Made by a program: the position numbers and the translations under genes
NCBI GenBank assembly: GCA_032988165.1
Contig: JANTQF010000064.1
Location: 62,001 to 126,000, forward strand
Length of the DNA: 64,000 nt
Direction: 5' to 3'
DNA from: Emmonsiellopsis sp. PD_33
Taxonomy: Eukaryota > Ascomycota > Eurotiomycetes > Onygenales > Ajellomycetaceae
The notes under the pieces: generated by a model
The model's input: the letters and a program-made list of their open reading frames with translations, nothing else
Told to the model about the DNA's origin: nothing
Database searches by the model: none
Shown here: positions 46,479 through 57,890 of the stretch, one piece after another
How positions within the stretch are numbered: the first letter of the stretch is position 1
How the letters are laid out: each line of letters opens with the position of its first letter

Positions 46479-47070
46479 CTACTGAGCGTTGGGCGGTTGG
46501 TAGTTAATTGGCCGTCTGCAGCGAATTTTCCAAATGCGTTAGTTGATGGAATCAAAACAAACAAACAGCGACAGACGGTATCACAGCGTATCGAATTGAC
46601 CACTTACTTGAAAAGCAAAATATGCGGCTCCGGTTCGTGGACCTCGTAGTGTTCCCAGCCCAAGCTCTAGAATTCAGCCGAATTTGCGTGTCAGTGTCTG
46701 CCAGTTCCACGATGGCGAAGTGTTTTGTGTCAGACAGGACAGGATCGAAATACCTGCGTAATGCCCAGGCCTCTCCACTCTTCCTCCCACAGCAATTTCA
46801 ACGTGCCCTTGGAGCTGTCAAAGTAATCGACGGGGATTTTTTTGAGCATGTTCTTTGGCAGCTGAACATGGCGGTACTCGTATTCGCTGTCTGAATATCT
46901 ACGGGGGGGGGTTAGCGAGGGGAATGGCACGGGATAAACCCAAACCCAAGAATGGTTGCATACCTTGCGGAGTAGTGTATGGCGTCAAGAAACTCGTCTA
47001 GCTTCTGGCGCTCCGGCTCGAGCAGTAGCCGGGGCTTCTTGTTTCTTCTAGAATAATCGATGTCTGCCAT
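46479..47070 (-). CDS. CKS1: Cyclin-dependent kinase regulatory subunit CKS1/Suc1
   Basis: Small adaptor that binds CDK1 and phosphorylated substrates in the cell cycle. Four exons on the minus strand: 47070-46964, 46898-46754, 46666-46608, 46515-46479; 115 aa. The order matches the family: SARYSDSEYEYRHVQLPKNM, LKLLWEEEWRGLGITQ, SLGWEHYEVHEPEPHILLFK, then RPINYQPPNAQ. The conserved phosphate-binding and beta-hinge (HEPEPH) residues are present. The last intron (92 nt) begins inside the codon of the final Lys, and its donor GTAAGT would itself supply a stop if unspliced. It shares a 947-bp divergent region with RSC4. Confidence 0.95.
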
Positions 47071-47501
47071 TATGAAAGTTGTAGCTGCGCTCCAGGGGAT
47101 CCAAAGTGGGTTCTGGCTGGTCTGCTGCAGGGTTGATCTGCCGCGCCGGGAATATGCGAGCGCGGGGCAATGTTTGTTGACACGAAGGGTTTGCTGGCAC
47201 GGTCGCGCGAGGAGACGAGGGATACGGATATGGGGAGCGTGGGCTGGGAGGGTATTGAGAAGGCGTTCCCGGAGAAGATGCAGCGAAAGGGAGGGAGGAA
47301 TGCGAACGATGGAGCGCAGAGGAGAGGAAGGGTTGGAGAGCAAAGCGGGTTGACTTGGTTCCTAACCTCAGGCGGGGTGGGGTGGCTGCAGGGAAGCAGA
47401 ACACAGCAATGCACAGCAGAGAGAGCAGAGCAGGTTGACAACAGCTGCCAATGCCGGATAGAGAGCGAGAGGAGAGAGAGTGGAAGTGAAGTGAGAGTGA
47501 A

Positions 47502-47539
<38 letters not shown>

Positions 47540-48017
47540 AAGATGAAGTCGAAGCTGCGGCGGAGAAGCGAAGGGCGTATTGCCGTACAGTATGTATGTA
47601 TCGTATCGTATCCGCCTGTTTTGGTGGCGGTTATTTGGCGCAGGCCCGTATTTGAAACAGGCCATACCGCTGTTTCGCCAAGACACGTGCCCTCCCGCAG
47701 CGGTGACAGCATAAAATACCATACCGCGTGTACGGGCCATACCGCCGCCCGTAGCTCGCCTGTCGCGTCGGCAACTTCATCAACCATCTCGAGATGCGCC
47801 TGGGACACAACCAGATGCTGCTCTTCCATTCCTCGCCAACCTAGCCTGTTTACGCCGCGTGTCTCGTCTCTCTGGCTGTGCGCGCTGTCTCGACTATCGC
47901 GCAGCCTATGTCCCAGTCTCTCTCCTCACCCGTCCCTCCCATCCCCTCCGGTTAACCTCCACTCCTGTTTGGCCCCTTGCCGCATCCTCTCCCCACGCCG
48001 GCACCGGCACCGGCAGC
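47071..48017. promoter_or_regulatory. Divergent region CKS1 / RSC4 with GA tract
   Basis: Contains a (GA)16 tract at 47505-47536 and a CACGTG near 47683. Repeated 'ATACCG' words occur in 47660-47750. Open frames here run antiparallel and are low-complexity, so none is called. Confidence 0.5.
47505..47536. repeat. (GA)16 microsatellite
   Basis: Uninterrupted GA dinucleotides midway between the divergent CKS1 and RSC4 starts. GA/CT tracts in fungal promoters often lower nucleosome occupancy; that role is an inference here. Confidence 0.95.
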
Positions 48018-50556
48018 ATGACCACCAAACGGCGGGCCACGCTCGCGGGCTCCCCGGACGGGCCATCCAAAGGCCACAAGCGGCGCAAAACATCGGTGAG
48101 TCTTTGCGCTTATAAAAATCAAGTGCAATTGCGCCGGGTAATGAGCAATGACGAATGCGACAGCCCGCATCGCATGATCGCCCGGGCGTTATCGCCTATC
48201 TCCTTGCTTTGATCTGATATGCCAACTAACAATACATTTGACTAGAACTTCTACGTGCCAGAAACAGACGAAACCCCAGAGAAAACAACAGAACTTGGCT
48301 TGGACGTTCTCACGCAGATCAAGGAGTCGAAGGATAAATAGTATGCGATGTCCCTATTTGTTGCCCTGGGCTGGCTTGTCATCAGCGCGTCGGGGATTAG
48401 GAGATGGCCAGCTTACATGTCTCATTTTGAAATAGTGGACGGCCAGTTGCAACGGAATTTCTGCAGCTTCCTGATAGGGTGAGTTTTATATCTTCGCTAT
48501 TTTCCACATCTGCAAGACTAACCATCATCCCGTGACAGAAAGAGCATCCACAATACTACCAAGCGATCCGTCTTCCTATTGCCTTGGATACAGTCGAGGT
48601 ATGATTCCTATCCACCGCATTTCGCGACGAGAATCAGTCACTAATGTGCTATCCATTCCGTCCAGGCCAAACTGAAGAAACATGAATATCCAAGCTTGAC
48701 CCCCGTGGAGTGTGACCTCCGGAGGATGGTGACCAACGCCAAATATTACAACGACAAAGGATCTGCGATTTTTTCCAACGCGGAGCGCATCCGCAAAATC
48801 GTTTCCGCTGCCATGCAATCTATAAACCCGGCATACAAGGACCCTGACTACGTCCCGTTCTCCACACCTTTGCCCGAGGAAGACGAGGAACCTCCAGGGC
48901 CCGAAAATGAGGAAGCAGCAGGTGATCAAGTGACGGAAGAAGGGGAAAAGGCATCCGCCCAACAAACTCCCGCTACAGAGGGGACAGACAATCCAGATTA
49001 TAATTTTGAAGGGGATTCGTTTCAAAGTGCGCAGGAGAAAATACTTTCTGGGATGATTAGACTAAAGGATTCAGAGTATGTTTACCCTCTACCCCCAACC
49101 AAACTGCGGTGTGTCATGCTCATTCCTCTGTAGTGGAGAAGAAGTGTTTTTCCCTTTCCTTAATATGCCGGACCGGAATCTGTACAGTGAGTACTACGAC
49201 ATCATTAAGCATCCCGTGTCTCTCCGGACGCTCCTGAAACGGGTGCGGGGTACGGACGGACGCAAGAATCCCACCAAAAGCACTCCATTTAGGACGTGGC
49301 AAGCATTCGAAGAAGAGGTCAGCTATATCTGGAACAACGCCAGGGAATTCAATGAAGATGGCAGCGAGATCGTCCTCCTTGCTGGCTCACTCGAGGTAAG
49401 TAGTATTCGACTCTCCTTGGTAGGATCCTACTAAGTATTCACAGGAATATTTTCATCGGATACTTGCAGAAGCAAAGAAAGTTGTCCCTGAGCCCGCGTC
49501 AACGAACGGTGATACTGCTGCTGCTCCACGTATTAAGCTTCGGATGGGGGCCACCAAAACACCAGAGCCTGCGTCACAGAAACTCACCTTGCGGCTTCCG
49601 GGGAGAGGTGCTACCCAACCGACGGACGCGGAACATCGATCGAGTGAGGGTTCGGTTGATAAACAGCAAGAAGTTCATAAACCAGCCTCAAACGGACTTG
49701 AAGCCCCGGAACGTCCAACCGCTCCAACGAGGAGTTTGAGGGACCGATCTGGATCCAGTCGCAGCGCGCGCCCACAGGAGCAAGATCAACAGCGAAATGC
49801 ATTTGGAGCATCGCCAGCACGTTCTTCCGTAGTCAAAGTCGAAGGCACGGGTGCATCGACGCCTAATCTCACCAGACCAGCAAGTCAGGAGGCCGCCAAA
49901 CCTCCTCAGCATCAGATTTCTGAGTCTCCGTTTAATATGCCACCGCCATCCACAGGGACACCTATCCAGACGAATAATTCACAATCTGTGATGCAAGCGT
50001 TCGCTCCACGGCCATCGTCGTACCCTTCGCCCGCTCCAGTTATGCCCCCGATGACTATGAAGTTAAGGAAACCTGGTAAAGGTGAGATGCCCCAAACGAG
50101 ATGGAATGCAAGATTTCCGTAGCTAACCTTTTCACTTCATCAAATGTAGAGCCGTTGATGACGAATGTGGGTATATTTACACATCCGGATCTCAAAATAG
50201 GACACTCGTTACATCTAGACATACCGGCCTCTCCAACTCTCATGCAGCAGTCTGTGACGATCAACCTTCCGGCCAAAGCGCACATTCTCTGCATAGCACC
50301 GACAATAGCGTCGAACTCGCTACAGCGACAGACGCAACTCAGCGTGTCAATCGGCACGCAAAAGCTCGCTCCAGCGGCATCCCCATCACAGCCCCTAGAC
50401 AGCAGCAAGCCGCGATATGAAGCCCGTCTGGGGATTGGCGTTACCAAGATCGATATCGAAGTGGTTGCAAGTGCCCCTCGGGGGGCGGTCAAGCCGTCTG
50501 GGCAGGAATTCGACTATGAGCGGGTGACTGTTTATGCACATTTAATGAGGGGGTGA
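48018..50556 (+). CDS. RSC4: RSC chromatin-remodelling subunit RSC4-like, tandem bromodomains
   Basis: Nuclear protein with two bromodomains and no BAH domain, the layout of RSC4, which anchors RSC to acetylated H3. Eight exons: 48018-48095, 48246-48340, 48436-48478, 48539-48598, 48666-49075, 49134-49395, 49445-50081, 50150-50556; 663 aa. The N-terminus is basic (HKRRKTS). Bromodomain 1: KEHPQYYQAIRLPIALDTVE ... VTNAKYYNDKGSAIF, with the acetyl-lysine Asn in 'KYYN'. Bromodomain 2: LYSEYYDIIKHPVSLRTLLK ... IWNNAREFNEDGSEI, also with its Asn. A long Pro/Ser/Gln linker leads to a conserved C-terminal beta domain (MTNVGIFTHPDLKIGHSLHL ... YEARLGIGVTKIDIEVVASA). Exons 3 and 4 are only 43 and 60 nt. 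Confidence 0.88.
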
Positions 50557-51241
50557 TTAACTGGCATTTCCTCGGGGCGAACTTGGGGTCGAGCCGGGGA
50601 ACGTATGTACACTGCGATTCTTCTTTCTATCTGGTATTTTCTGGCAGCGATAGGCGGCGGCGTTTGCTTTTGGTAGCATGTATCTAGTATCAGTGGCTGG
50701 GACGGGGTGGCGGTCAAATCTGCGGAGTTAGTAGTGTCTTCCAATCAATCCGAGCGTCTGTATCAGTACACCGCGATATGCTTTCCGTGACCCAGCCTCT
50801 CCAACCCCCCAGACTGTGGAATCCCGAGACTCTCCCCGTCCATCTGGTTTGCCCCTTTTCTCTCCCGCACAAAATGGGCCGATGGAAATGCTGACTCAGC
50901 GCCTATCGCCTCGCACCCGTCCCAAAGCGGACTAGCGCGGGCCTAGCGATTGGCGCAAACAAAAATTCAAAAATCGGGTGCAAAGAAAAAAAAAAAGGCA
51001 AAAAAAAAGTTTGATTTTTTTTTTCAACATCTCGGCGTGGGCCAAAAAACTAAAAAATTCTGCGACCTCAAAAACTCCAACGTCGTCCATCGATCTCCAT
51101 CTCTCTTTTTCCTCCATCCCAGCCCGCCCTTCTTCTGCTTGTTTCTGTCTCGTCTGCCTCGCTGTCGACTTGAGTCTGTTGCTGTAGAACTAAAAGTTTT
51201 TGTGTTCTTTTTTCCCCCCCGTCCACACAACCCCAGCCATC
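50557..51241. promoter_or_regulatory. Promoter region of the SSB Hsp70 gene
   Basis: Holds GGGCCTAGCG at 50939-50948 next to a related CTAGCGC word, then poly-A/T tracts (50950-51060) and a C/T-rich leader with TTCTTTTTTCCCC just before the ATG at 51242. This layout is common for strongly expressed translation-related fungal genes. Confidence 0.5.
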
Positions 51242-53591
51242 ATGTCGTCCGAAGAAGTCTACGAGGGTGCCATCGGTATCGATCTTGGTATGTCTGCCCT
51301 CAATCGATATATAAAACTCACATGAACACGGAAGGCAAATAGCTAACTGACTCTCCGCTGCACAGGTACCACCTACTCTTGCGTTGCCAACTACCAGGGC
51401 GCCAATGTCGAAATCAGTACGTCTCCAATATCCCACCACAGACTCCCCCTCGCGTTTGTGCGCTGGCTCGCAGATAGCCGACAACACCCACAATTCACCT
51501 TGCTAACATGCTCTCTTCTCCCCCGCAACAGTTGCCAACGAGCAGGGTAGCTTCACAACCCCCTCGTTCGTCTCCTTCACTGAGGAGGAGCGTCTGATCG
51601 GTGAGGCCGCCAAGAACCAGGCTGCTATGAACCCTGAGAATACCGTTTTCGATATCAAGTAAGTTGTCGCTGGGGGGGGGAGGGGAAGTGGCATCGTCCA
51701 GCCTTGCTAATACATCTTGATCAGGCGTCTTATCGGACGGAGATTCGATGACCCCGTTGTCAAGAAGGATGTCGAGTCGTGGCCATTCAAGGTCGTCGAC
51801 GTCGGTGGAAACCCCGTTGTCCAGGTCCAGTACCTGAACGAGACCAAGACCTTCTCTCCCCAGGAGATCTCCTCCATGGTCCTCATGAAGGTATGCTGCA
51901 AATCTATGCATAAAGAAGAAGGACGACAGTTATCTAACATACTAAACAGATGAAAGAGGTCGCTGAGACCAAGCTCGGCAAGAAGGTCACCAAGGCTGTC
52001 ATCACCGTCCCCGCATACTTCAACGACAACCAGAGACAAGCCACCAAGGACGCTGGTGCCATTGCCGGCCTCAACGTTCTCCGTATCATCAACGAGCCCA
52101 CCGCTGCCGCCATTGCTTACGGTCTCGGCGCCGGCAAGTCCGACAAGGAGCGCAACGTCCTCATCTACGATCTTGGTGGAGGAACTTTCGATGTCTCCCT
52201 CCTCAACATCCAGGGTGGTGTCTTCACAGTCAAGGCCACCGCTGGTGACACCCACTTGGGTGGACAGGACTTCGACACCAACCTCCTCGACCACTTCAAG
52301 AAGGAGTTCACCAGAAAAACCAAGAAGGACCTGAGCGGTGACGCCAGAGCCCTCCGCCGTCTCCGCACTGCTTGCGAGCGTGCCAAGCGCACCCTCTCCA
52401 ACGCCACCCAGACCACCGTTGAGATCGACTCTCTCTTCGATGGCGAGGACTTCAACACCCAGATCACCCGTGCTCGTTTCGAGGACCTGAACGCCAAGGA
52501 TTTCGCCGGCACCCTCGAGCCCGTCGAGAAGGTCCTCACGGATGCTGGCATCAAGAGGGAGGGGGTTGACGAGATCGTCCTTGTTGGTGGTTCCACCCGT
52601 ATCCCCCGTATCCAGAAGCTCCTCAGCGACTACTTCAATGGCAAGAAGCTCGAGAAGGTAATTATCCTCTTATCCGAAATCTATTCGTAGAGAATCGAGA
52701 CTAATGAAGAAATAGAGCATCAACCCCGACGAGGCCGTTGCCCACGGTGCCGCCGTCCAGGCCGGTATCCTCTCCGGTGTCGCCGCCTCCGCCGACACTG
52801 CTGACCTCCTCCTCCTCGACGTCGTTCCCCTCTCCCTCGGTGTCGCCATGGAGGGCAACATCTTCGCTCCCGTTGTTCCTCGCGGCCAGACCGTGCCCAC
52901 ATTGAAGAAGGTACGAATATCATCATTCCAAGTTCCTGTAAGAAATCAACCACTAACACAATCCAGCGCACTTTCACCACCGTCGTCGACAACCAGCAGA
53001 CCGTCCAGTTCCCCGTCTACCAGGGTGAGCGTACCAACTGCGAGGACAACACCTCGTTGGGCGAGTTCACTCTTGCTCCCATCCCCCCCATGAAGGCCGG
53101 TGATGCCCAGCTCGAGGTCGTCTTCGAGGTCGACGTCAACGGTATCCTCAAGGTCACTGCCACCGAGAAGTCCTCCGGCCGCAGCGCCAACATCACCATC
53201 TCCAACGCTGTCGGCAAGCTCTCCAGCACTGATATCGAGAACATGATCAACGGTAAGCTCTCACTTTTCTAGGACTTCCCATAAGAAAAAGAACGCTCCC
53301 ACTAATACAACTCCAATTCTAGATGCCGCCAAGTTCAAGAGCTCCGACGAGGCTTTCAGCAAGCGCTTCGAGTCCCGCCAGCAGCTCGAGTCCTACATCT
53401 CCCGCGTCGAGGAGATCATCTCGGACCCCACCATGTCGCTCAAGATCAAGCGCGGCAACAAGGAGAAGATCGAGTCCGCTCTCAGCGACGCCATGGCACA
53501 GCTCGAGATCGAGGACTCCTCGCCCGAGGACCTCAAGAAGAAGGAACTCGCCCTCAAGAGACTGATTACCAAGGCTATGGCTACCCGGTAG
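51242..53591 (+). CDS. SSB1: Ribosome-associated Hsp70 chaperone, SSB type
   Basis: Cytosolic Hsp70 that binds ribosomes with RAC and folds nascent chains. Eight exons: 51242-51287, 51364-51414, 51532-51658, 51725-51890, 51950-52657, 52716-52910, 52967-53252, 53323-53591; 615 aa. Nucleotide-binding domain: GIDLGTTYSCVANYQGANVE, VITVPAYFNDNQRQATKDAG, RIINEPTAAAIAYGLGAG, VLIYDLGGGTFDVSLLNIQG, VDEIVLVGGSTRIPRIQKLL. Linker and substrate domain: LLLLDVVPLSLGVAMEGNIF and NGILKVTATEKSSGRSANIT. It lacks the EEVD tail of SSA-type Hsp70s and has no signal or organelle sequence; length and C-terminus (LALKRLITKAMATR) fit SSB. Early exons are short, and codon use is strongly C-ending, as in highly expressed genes. 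Confidence 0.95.
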
Positions 53592-54352
53592 ATTTAGATT
53601 AGATATCCTCTCTTCCCCCCCTCTTTACACACGCCCTAACGTTACGCCATAACCTGATCTACCTCCCTTCTACACGAGTTTAATTTTTGTTCATTTTTTT
53701 CAAGTTGTTTTTTCTTTGTTATGTGTTTCCTTTTTAAATAAAAGACTTTTTGATTTTTTTTTTCCTTTTTCTTCTTTCTCCATAACTTCCTTTTGTTAGC
53801 CGTGATATGATTGATGACTGGTTTTCTCTCTGTCTGTCTATCTATCTGTCCTATCTGTCCCTCTGGTTGGGTGGTTGAAGGAAGGGGCTTGCTTGTTTTG
53901 CTGTGTCTGTTCAAATTCTCTCTTTGATATACGATTATGAGTGTGTAGACCTCTCTAGTTTCTCAAGAAAAAAAAAAGAACTGTTTACGGAGACCCAACA
54001 ACTAGGAATATAAAACTCTTTTCACAGAGTGATCCTTTATTGTCAACTGCCATGAAATGACAGGGGAAACAATAGTGTCTCATAACCAAGCTAATAAATC
54101 CACAAGCCCCCCTCCTCCCCCCTAGTCCTTCAGCCAACCTAGGCGCGGAGACATTTGCATAACTAGTAGTTAATTACCAGCTAAGTAGGCAGTCAGCATC
54201 AGCCCGTATATATGTATCCATCCCTTCGCACCAAACCAACTACCCCACAACCAACATCCAAACCATCCACCCCCTTAAACCAACATCTACTACCCCTCTC
54301 TCTCAACAACAACAAAAAAAAACCCCCCCAAACCCAAACCCAAACCCAAACA
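53592..54352. other. Intergenic region 3' of SSB
   Basis: T-rich 3' UTR sequence (53660-53780), then AT-rich DNA, then a C/A-rich leader before the methyltransferase. A possible upstream in-frame ATG at 54212 would add a low-complexity Thr/Pro/Gln stretch, so it is not used as the start. Confidence 0.5.
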
Positions 54353-55096
54353 ATGGCCAGCCCCCCATCCCTCAAATCCCTCGTCCAATCCAGCTACGAC
54401 ACCATCGCCCCCACCTACCTTACCTGGACCACTACTACCACCACCAGCACCCCCTCCACGCGCCTCACATACCTCCACACCCTCCTCCCCCTCCTCCCGC
54501 CACACGCCCGCGTGCTAGAACTCGGCTGCGGCGCCGGCGTCCCCGGCACCCAAACGCTGCTTGATGCTGGGCATGATGTTGTCGCGAATGATATCTCTGC
54601 TGTGCAGATTGGGTTGGCCAGGGAACTTCTTACTGGTGGTGGGGTAGATGGGGAGGGGGAGGGTGAGGGTGGGAAGCGGAAGGGAAAGGTTGAGTTTATC
54701 CAGGGGGATATGATGGGGTTGTCATTTGGGGAGGGGAGTTTCGATGCGGTGGTGGGGTTTTATTCGATTTTTCATTTGCCGAGGGGGGAGCAGGAGGTTA
54801 TTATTAAGAAGATTGGGGGGTGGGTGAGGGGGGGTGGGTATTTGTTGATGAATTTGGGGGTTATGGATGGGGAGGGGGAGGGGGATGGGGATGGGGTGTT
54901 GAGGGGGCAGTTTTTGGGCGTGGAGATGTTCTGGGCTCGTTGGAGAGAGGCGGAGGCGAGGGCGGTTGTGGAGCGGGCAGGATTTCGTGTTGGGGGGGGT
55001 GATGGGTTGGAGATGGTGGTTAGGGTTGATGTGGAGGATGGGGTGGAGGTGCCGTTCTTGTGGGTGTTTGGGAGGAAGGGGGCGGAGGGGAGATAG
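54353..55096 (+). CDS. SAM-dependent methyltransferase
   Basis: Class I Rossmann methyltransferase, 247 aa, single exon from the ATG at 54353. Motifs: SYDTIAPTYLTWTTT near the N-terminus (the 'YDxIAxxY' start common in small-molecule methyltransferases), SAM-binding motif I VLELGCGAGVPGTQTLLDAG, acidic motif II VVANDISAVQIGLARELL, motif III QGDMMGLSFGEGSFDAVVGF, and a following YSIFHLPRGEQ. An inserted Gly/Glu run (GVDGEGEGEGGKRKGK) interrupts the domain, and the second half has unusually G-rich codons (runs of GGG). The substrate cannot be told. It lies tail-to-tail with a flavin monooxygenase, which would suit a small metabolic pair. Confidence 0.85.
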   Translation: MASPPSLKSLVQSSYDTIAPTYLTWTTTTTTSTPSTRLTYLHTLLPLLPPHARVLELGCGAGVPGTQTLLDAGHDVVANDISAVQIGLARELLTGGGVDGEGEGEGGKRKGKVEFIQGDMMGLSFGEGSFDAVVGFYSIFHLPRGEQEVIIKKIGGWVRGGGYLLMNLGVMDGEGEGDGDGVLRGQFLGVEMFWARWREAEARAVVERAGFRVGGGDGLEMVVRVDVEDGVEVPFLWVFGRKGAEGR

Positions 55097-55191
55097 GGTC
55101 GAGGGAAGTTGTAGGAGGGATAATGGGCGAAAGTGTCTGCTCATATGTTAGATCTGGATGTGCAGAAGGGTACGGTCCCCTAGGTCGATAG

Positions 55192-55255
55192 TATCGATAT
55201 AGTCAGGTGTGAGAGGCCTGTAAGCCGTACAGAAACTATCGATACCAGCATCAGG
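55192..55255. repeat. Short inverted repeat between methyltransferase and monooxygenase
   Basis: GTATCGATA-type words at about 55190-55202 are matched in inverse orientation by CTATCGATACC at about 55244-55254. Placed between two facing 3' ends it could form a stem in read-through RNA. The match is short. Confidence 0.35.
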
Positions 55256-55289
55256 AAAGAAAGGGTTGATATGTGATAAGTTGTACAGA

Positions 55290-57263
55290 TTATAAAACAC
55301 ATATATCAAGCCCCTTCAAATCACCCCTATTTTTCCACTCCTCAAGCACCGCCGTAAAGTCCAGGATCCCCCTCGACCACGGCAAGCCCCTTGCCATTTT
55401 CAACACATCCTCATGCTTATTCACGGCTGATGTCCTCATATGCACGATGTCTGCGCAATCATCATCACCAGTCGTCCGGCGGACAGGGCCAGTCAAACCA
55501 GCAGACTGCGCAGCAGCCGCAAAGCCATACGCCCCCGTCGCAACGCGCATAGCCCATTCCTCCTCTGCCTCTTCTGTGGGCTCAATAATAAACTTACCTC
55601 CATCACCTACTACCCTCTCCCTAGCTGCACGCAAAATCCCCGCGGTATGGGTAGCCAGCAAATCCTCACCGTGGAGGATATTAACCGTTGCAGCAGCCTG
55701 CACCACGCCAGGGAAGAACAGGTTCGGAAAGCCGTGCGTAATGATACCATGCAACGTCGCCGGGCCTTGCCTCTGGCTCCACTTGTCGTCCATGGACAAT
55801 CCGTTGCGGCTGGTAATGGTGATCCCGGCGCGGAATGCAGGGCTGCCTCTGTTGAATGGCTCGAAGCCCGTGCCGAAGATTATCACGTCGGCTTTGAGTT
55901 CTTGGCCATTGCACAGCACGCCATGTTCTGTGAAGCCATCGATGCCGTGGCCGTCGGTATCGGCAAGGCTGACGTTGGGCAGGTTAAATGTGTGGAGGTA
56001 TTCGTCGTGGAAGCATGGTCGTCTGAACCAGCCTGGATACCAGGGTTGGAGTCGGGATGCGGTGGTGGGGTCTTTGACGATGTCTGTGACCCGGTGCCGG
56101 ATGGATTCCTGGCGGGGGAGATCGAGACGGTTAATCATATTGATGTATTCCGCAATATTGGCTTCGGTTAGCACGGCAGCTCTGGGGGAGCCACAGAGGG
56201 CGGAAATGGAAGGGAAATTCGTCCATCCGTCATTGACGATGTTAACGGATGGCAAGTCCGGAATATTGCTCAGGAATGCTGCCATGTTCTCCCTCCGCTC
56301 TCGTTGCCATCCCGGCCTACCGTGGAATTCCCTCGTCCACTCTTCTGCATCCACAGGCTTCTGTCCCCGTATGTCAACGGCAGACGGTGTGCGCTGAAGT
56401 ACTATTAGCTCCTTTGCCCACTTGGCAAGTTGTGGAACGACTTGAACTCCAGTGGCTCCCGTGCCTAGGAACGCAACTCTTTTATTTCTAAGATTCTTCA
56501 TTCTAGGGTCTTCCGGCGTGCCACCAGTGTACTCATAATCCCAGCGGGAGGTATGGAACATGTGCCCCTTAAATCCAGCCAGCCCGTCAAGACGAGGAAG
56601 CTTAGGGCGGCTCAACGTGCCAGTGGCCAACACGAACGAGTCAGATCTGATCTGCATGGTGTCTAGAGAGGTACATATCCCCTGAACAGACTCCTTGATG
56701 ATAGTTGTCACCCATTCAGCGGCTTCATCATTCCAGACGGTTTTCTGCACTGTTGCCCCAAACAAAGCCCTATCAACGAGACGCCATTTGGCAGCAACCA
56801 GTTCGGCATACGATCGTAGCTCCGGACCATACGGGTACCGGTGTTTGGGTATATACCCCGTCTCCTCCAACAGCGGCATGTAGCAGGCACTCTCCACATC
56901 ACACATCAATCCCGGATAGCGGTTCCAGTACCAGCATCCCCCAAAGCCCCATGTCGAGTCCACGAGCAGTATATCTTCAGCTGCGTAGCCGGTCTCGATG
57001 AAGCGGACTGCGAAGAGAAGTGCACCGAATCCAGCACCAACGATGAGGATCTTGGTGTGGTCGCCGTTCTTGACGGGGCTGGGAGCGGAGAGATAGGGGT
57101 TATCCGCCGTCTTCCATGGATCCTTGTTGAAGAGTTTGAACTGGTCTGCTTTACCGATATCAACGAACGATTCATCGTGGGTGCTTGGGTGTGGACGTTT
57201 CTGCTGCTCTTGCTCGTATTTTGCGAGGAGCTCGGGAAAGGTCAGTTCAGACGTGGAGCCCAT
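55290..57263 (-). CDS. Baeyer-Villiger (flavin) monooxygenase
   Basis: FAD/NADPH monooxygenase, 657 aa, single exon. FAD-binding ILIVGAGFGALLFAVRFIET begins near residue 72; GFGGCWYWNRYPGLMCDVES is the second FAD contact. The Baeyer-Villiger fingerprint F-x-G-x3-H-x3-W is present as FKGHMFHTSRW, followed by the NADPH motif FLGTGATGVQVV and the C-terminal FGTGFEPF. The roughly 70-residue N-terminal extension before the FAD motif places it among the longer fungal BVMOs that act on cyclic ketones, steroids or polyketide intermediates. No transmembrane or signal segment is seen. It faces the methyltransferase tail-to-tail. The substrate is unknown. Confidence 0.92.
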   Translation of the reverse strand: MGSTSELTFPELLAKYEQEQQKRPHPSTHDESFVDIGKADQFKLFNKDPWKTADNPYLSAPSPVKNGDHTKILIVGAGFGALLFAVRFIETGYAAEDILLVDSTWGFGGCWYWNRYPGLMCDVESACYMPLLEETGYIPKHRYPYGPELRSYAELVAAKWRLVDRALFGATVQKTVWNDEAAEWVTTIIKESVQGICTSLDTMQIRSDSFVLATGTLSRPKLPRLDGLAGFKGHMFHTSRWDYEYTGGTPEDPRMKNLRNKRVAFLGTGATGVQVVPQLAKWAKELIVLQRTPSAVDIRGQKPVDAEEWTREFHGRPGWQRERRENMAAFLSNIPDLPSVNIVNDGWTNFPSISALCGSPRAAVLTEANIAEYINMINRLDLPRQESIRHRVTDIVKDPTTASRLQPWYPGWFRRPCFHDEYLHTFNLPNVSLADTDGHGIDGFTEHGVLCNGQELKADVIIFGTGFEPFNRGSPAFRAGITITSRNGLSMDDKWSQRQGPATLHGIITHGFPNLFFPGVVQAAATVNILHGEDLLATHTAGILRAARERVVGDGGKFIIEPTEEAEEEWAMRVATGAYGFAAAAQSAGLTGPVRRTTGDDDCADIVHMRTSAVNKHEDVLKMARGLPWSRGILDFTAVLEEWKNRGDLKGLDICVL

Positions 57264-57890
57264 GGTTGTTGAGTAAGCAAGATTTTATTGAGAGAAATAA
57301 GGCGGAGAGGAGGTAGCTCCACGCCCCGTAACCGGCAATCTGGTAGATAATAAACATGCGGACTGGCATTGGCTTTGTTATCATTATCCCAAGTGATCCA
57401 GCCATGATGCCACCAACTATGTATCAAAGATGATGTCGATTGTTCTCCCATTATTGCTCTGGCTGAAAGCTTGTGCCCCCTAGAACCGAACCAGCCGGAC
57501 TCGGTAGAGTTATTCCATGCTTGAACCATAATTCCTACCACCAAATGCCATAAAATACAACCACCTGGGCAAGCTTTCTCCCAATGCAGGCTTTAGATTG
57601 TTCGTAGAACAATACTAGCTACATGTACGGCTTGGCGTATGGCCGAACGCGGCAGTAGGTGGGCACGATATACCATTGGGTCCATCTTAGCCAGGCCATG
57701 GGGATTTCAGCTCGTGCAGGGGTTATGTTCCGTTCCATTGAACCTGGAGTAAGCATCGATATCGACATGGAGTTTGAATCTTCGTTTTGTTCGTGGAGGA
57801 AAAGCAAGTTACGTAAGCGAACACCCCCTTTCCTGAGACCTTTAAGGAGAGGATTATTATCCTGCTTGAAGAAACTAAAAGAAGTCAGGC
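57264..57890. other. Upstream region of the monooxygenase
   Basis: Promoter-side DNA of the minus-strand monooxygenase. Short frames only; nothing recognised. Confidence 0.5.

Noticed and set aside
47368..47829. Overlapping frames in the CKS1/RSC4 divergent region
   Set aside because: The GA tract yields alternating Ser-Leu or Arg-Glu runs on both strands; they are low-complexity products of the repeat.
54353..57263. Complete secondary-metabolite gene cluster
   Set aside because: No polyketide synthase, peptide synthetase, terpene cyclase or cluster regulator is present in the window; only two tailoring-type enzymes lie together.
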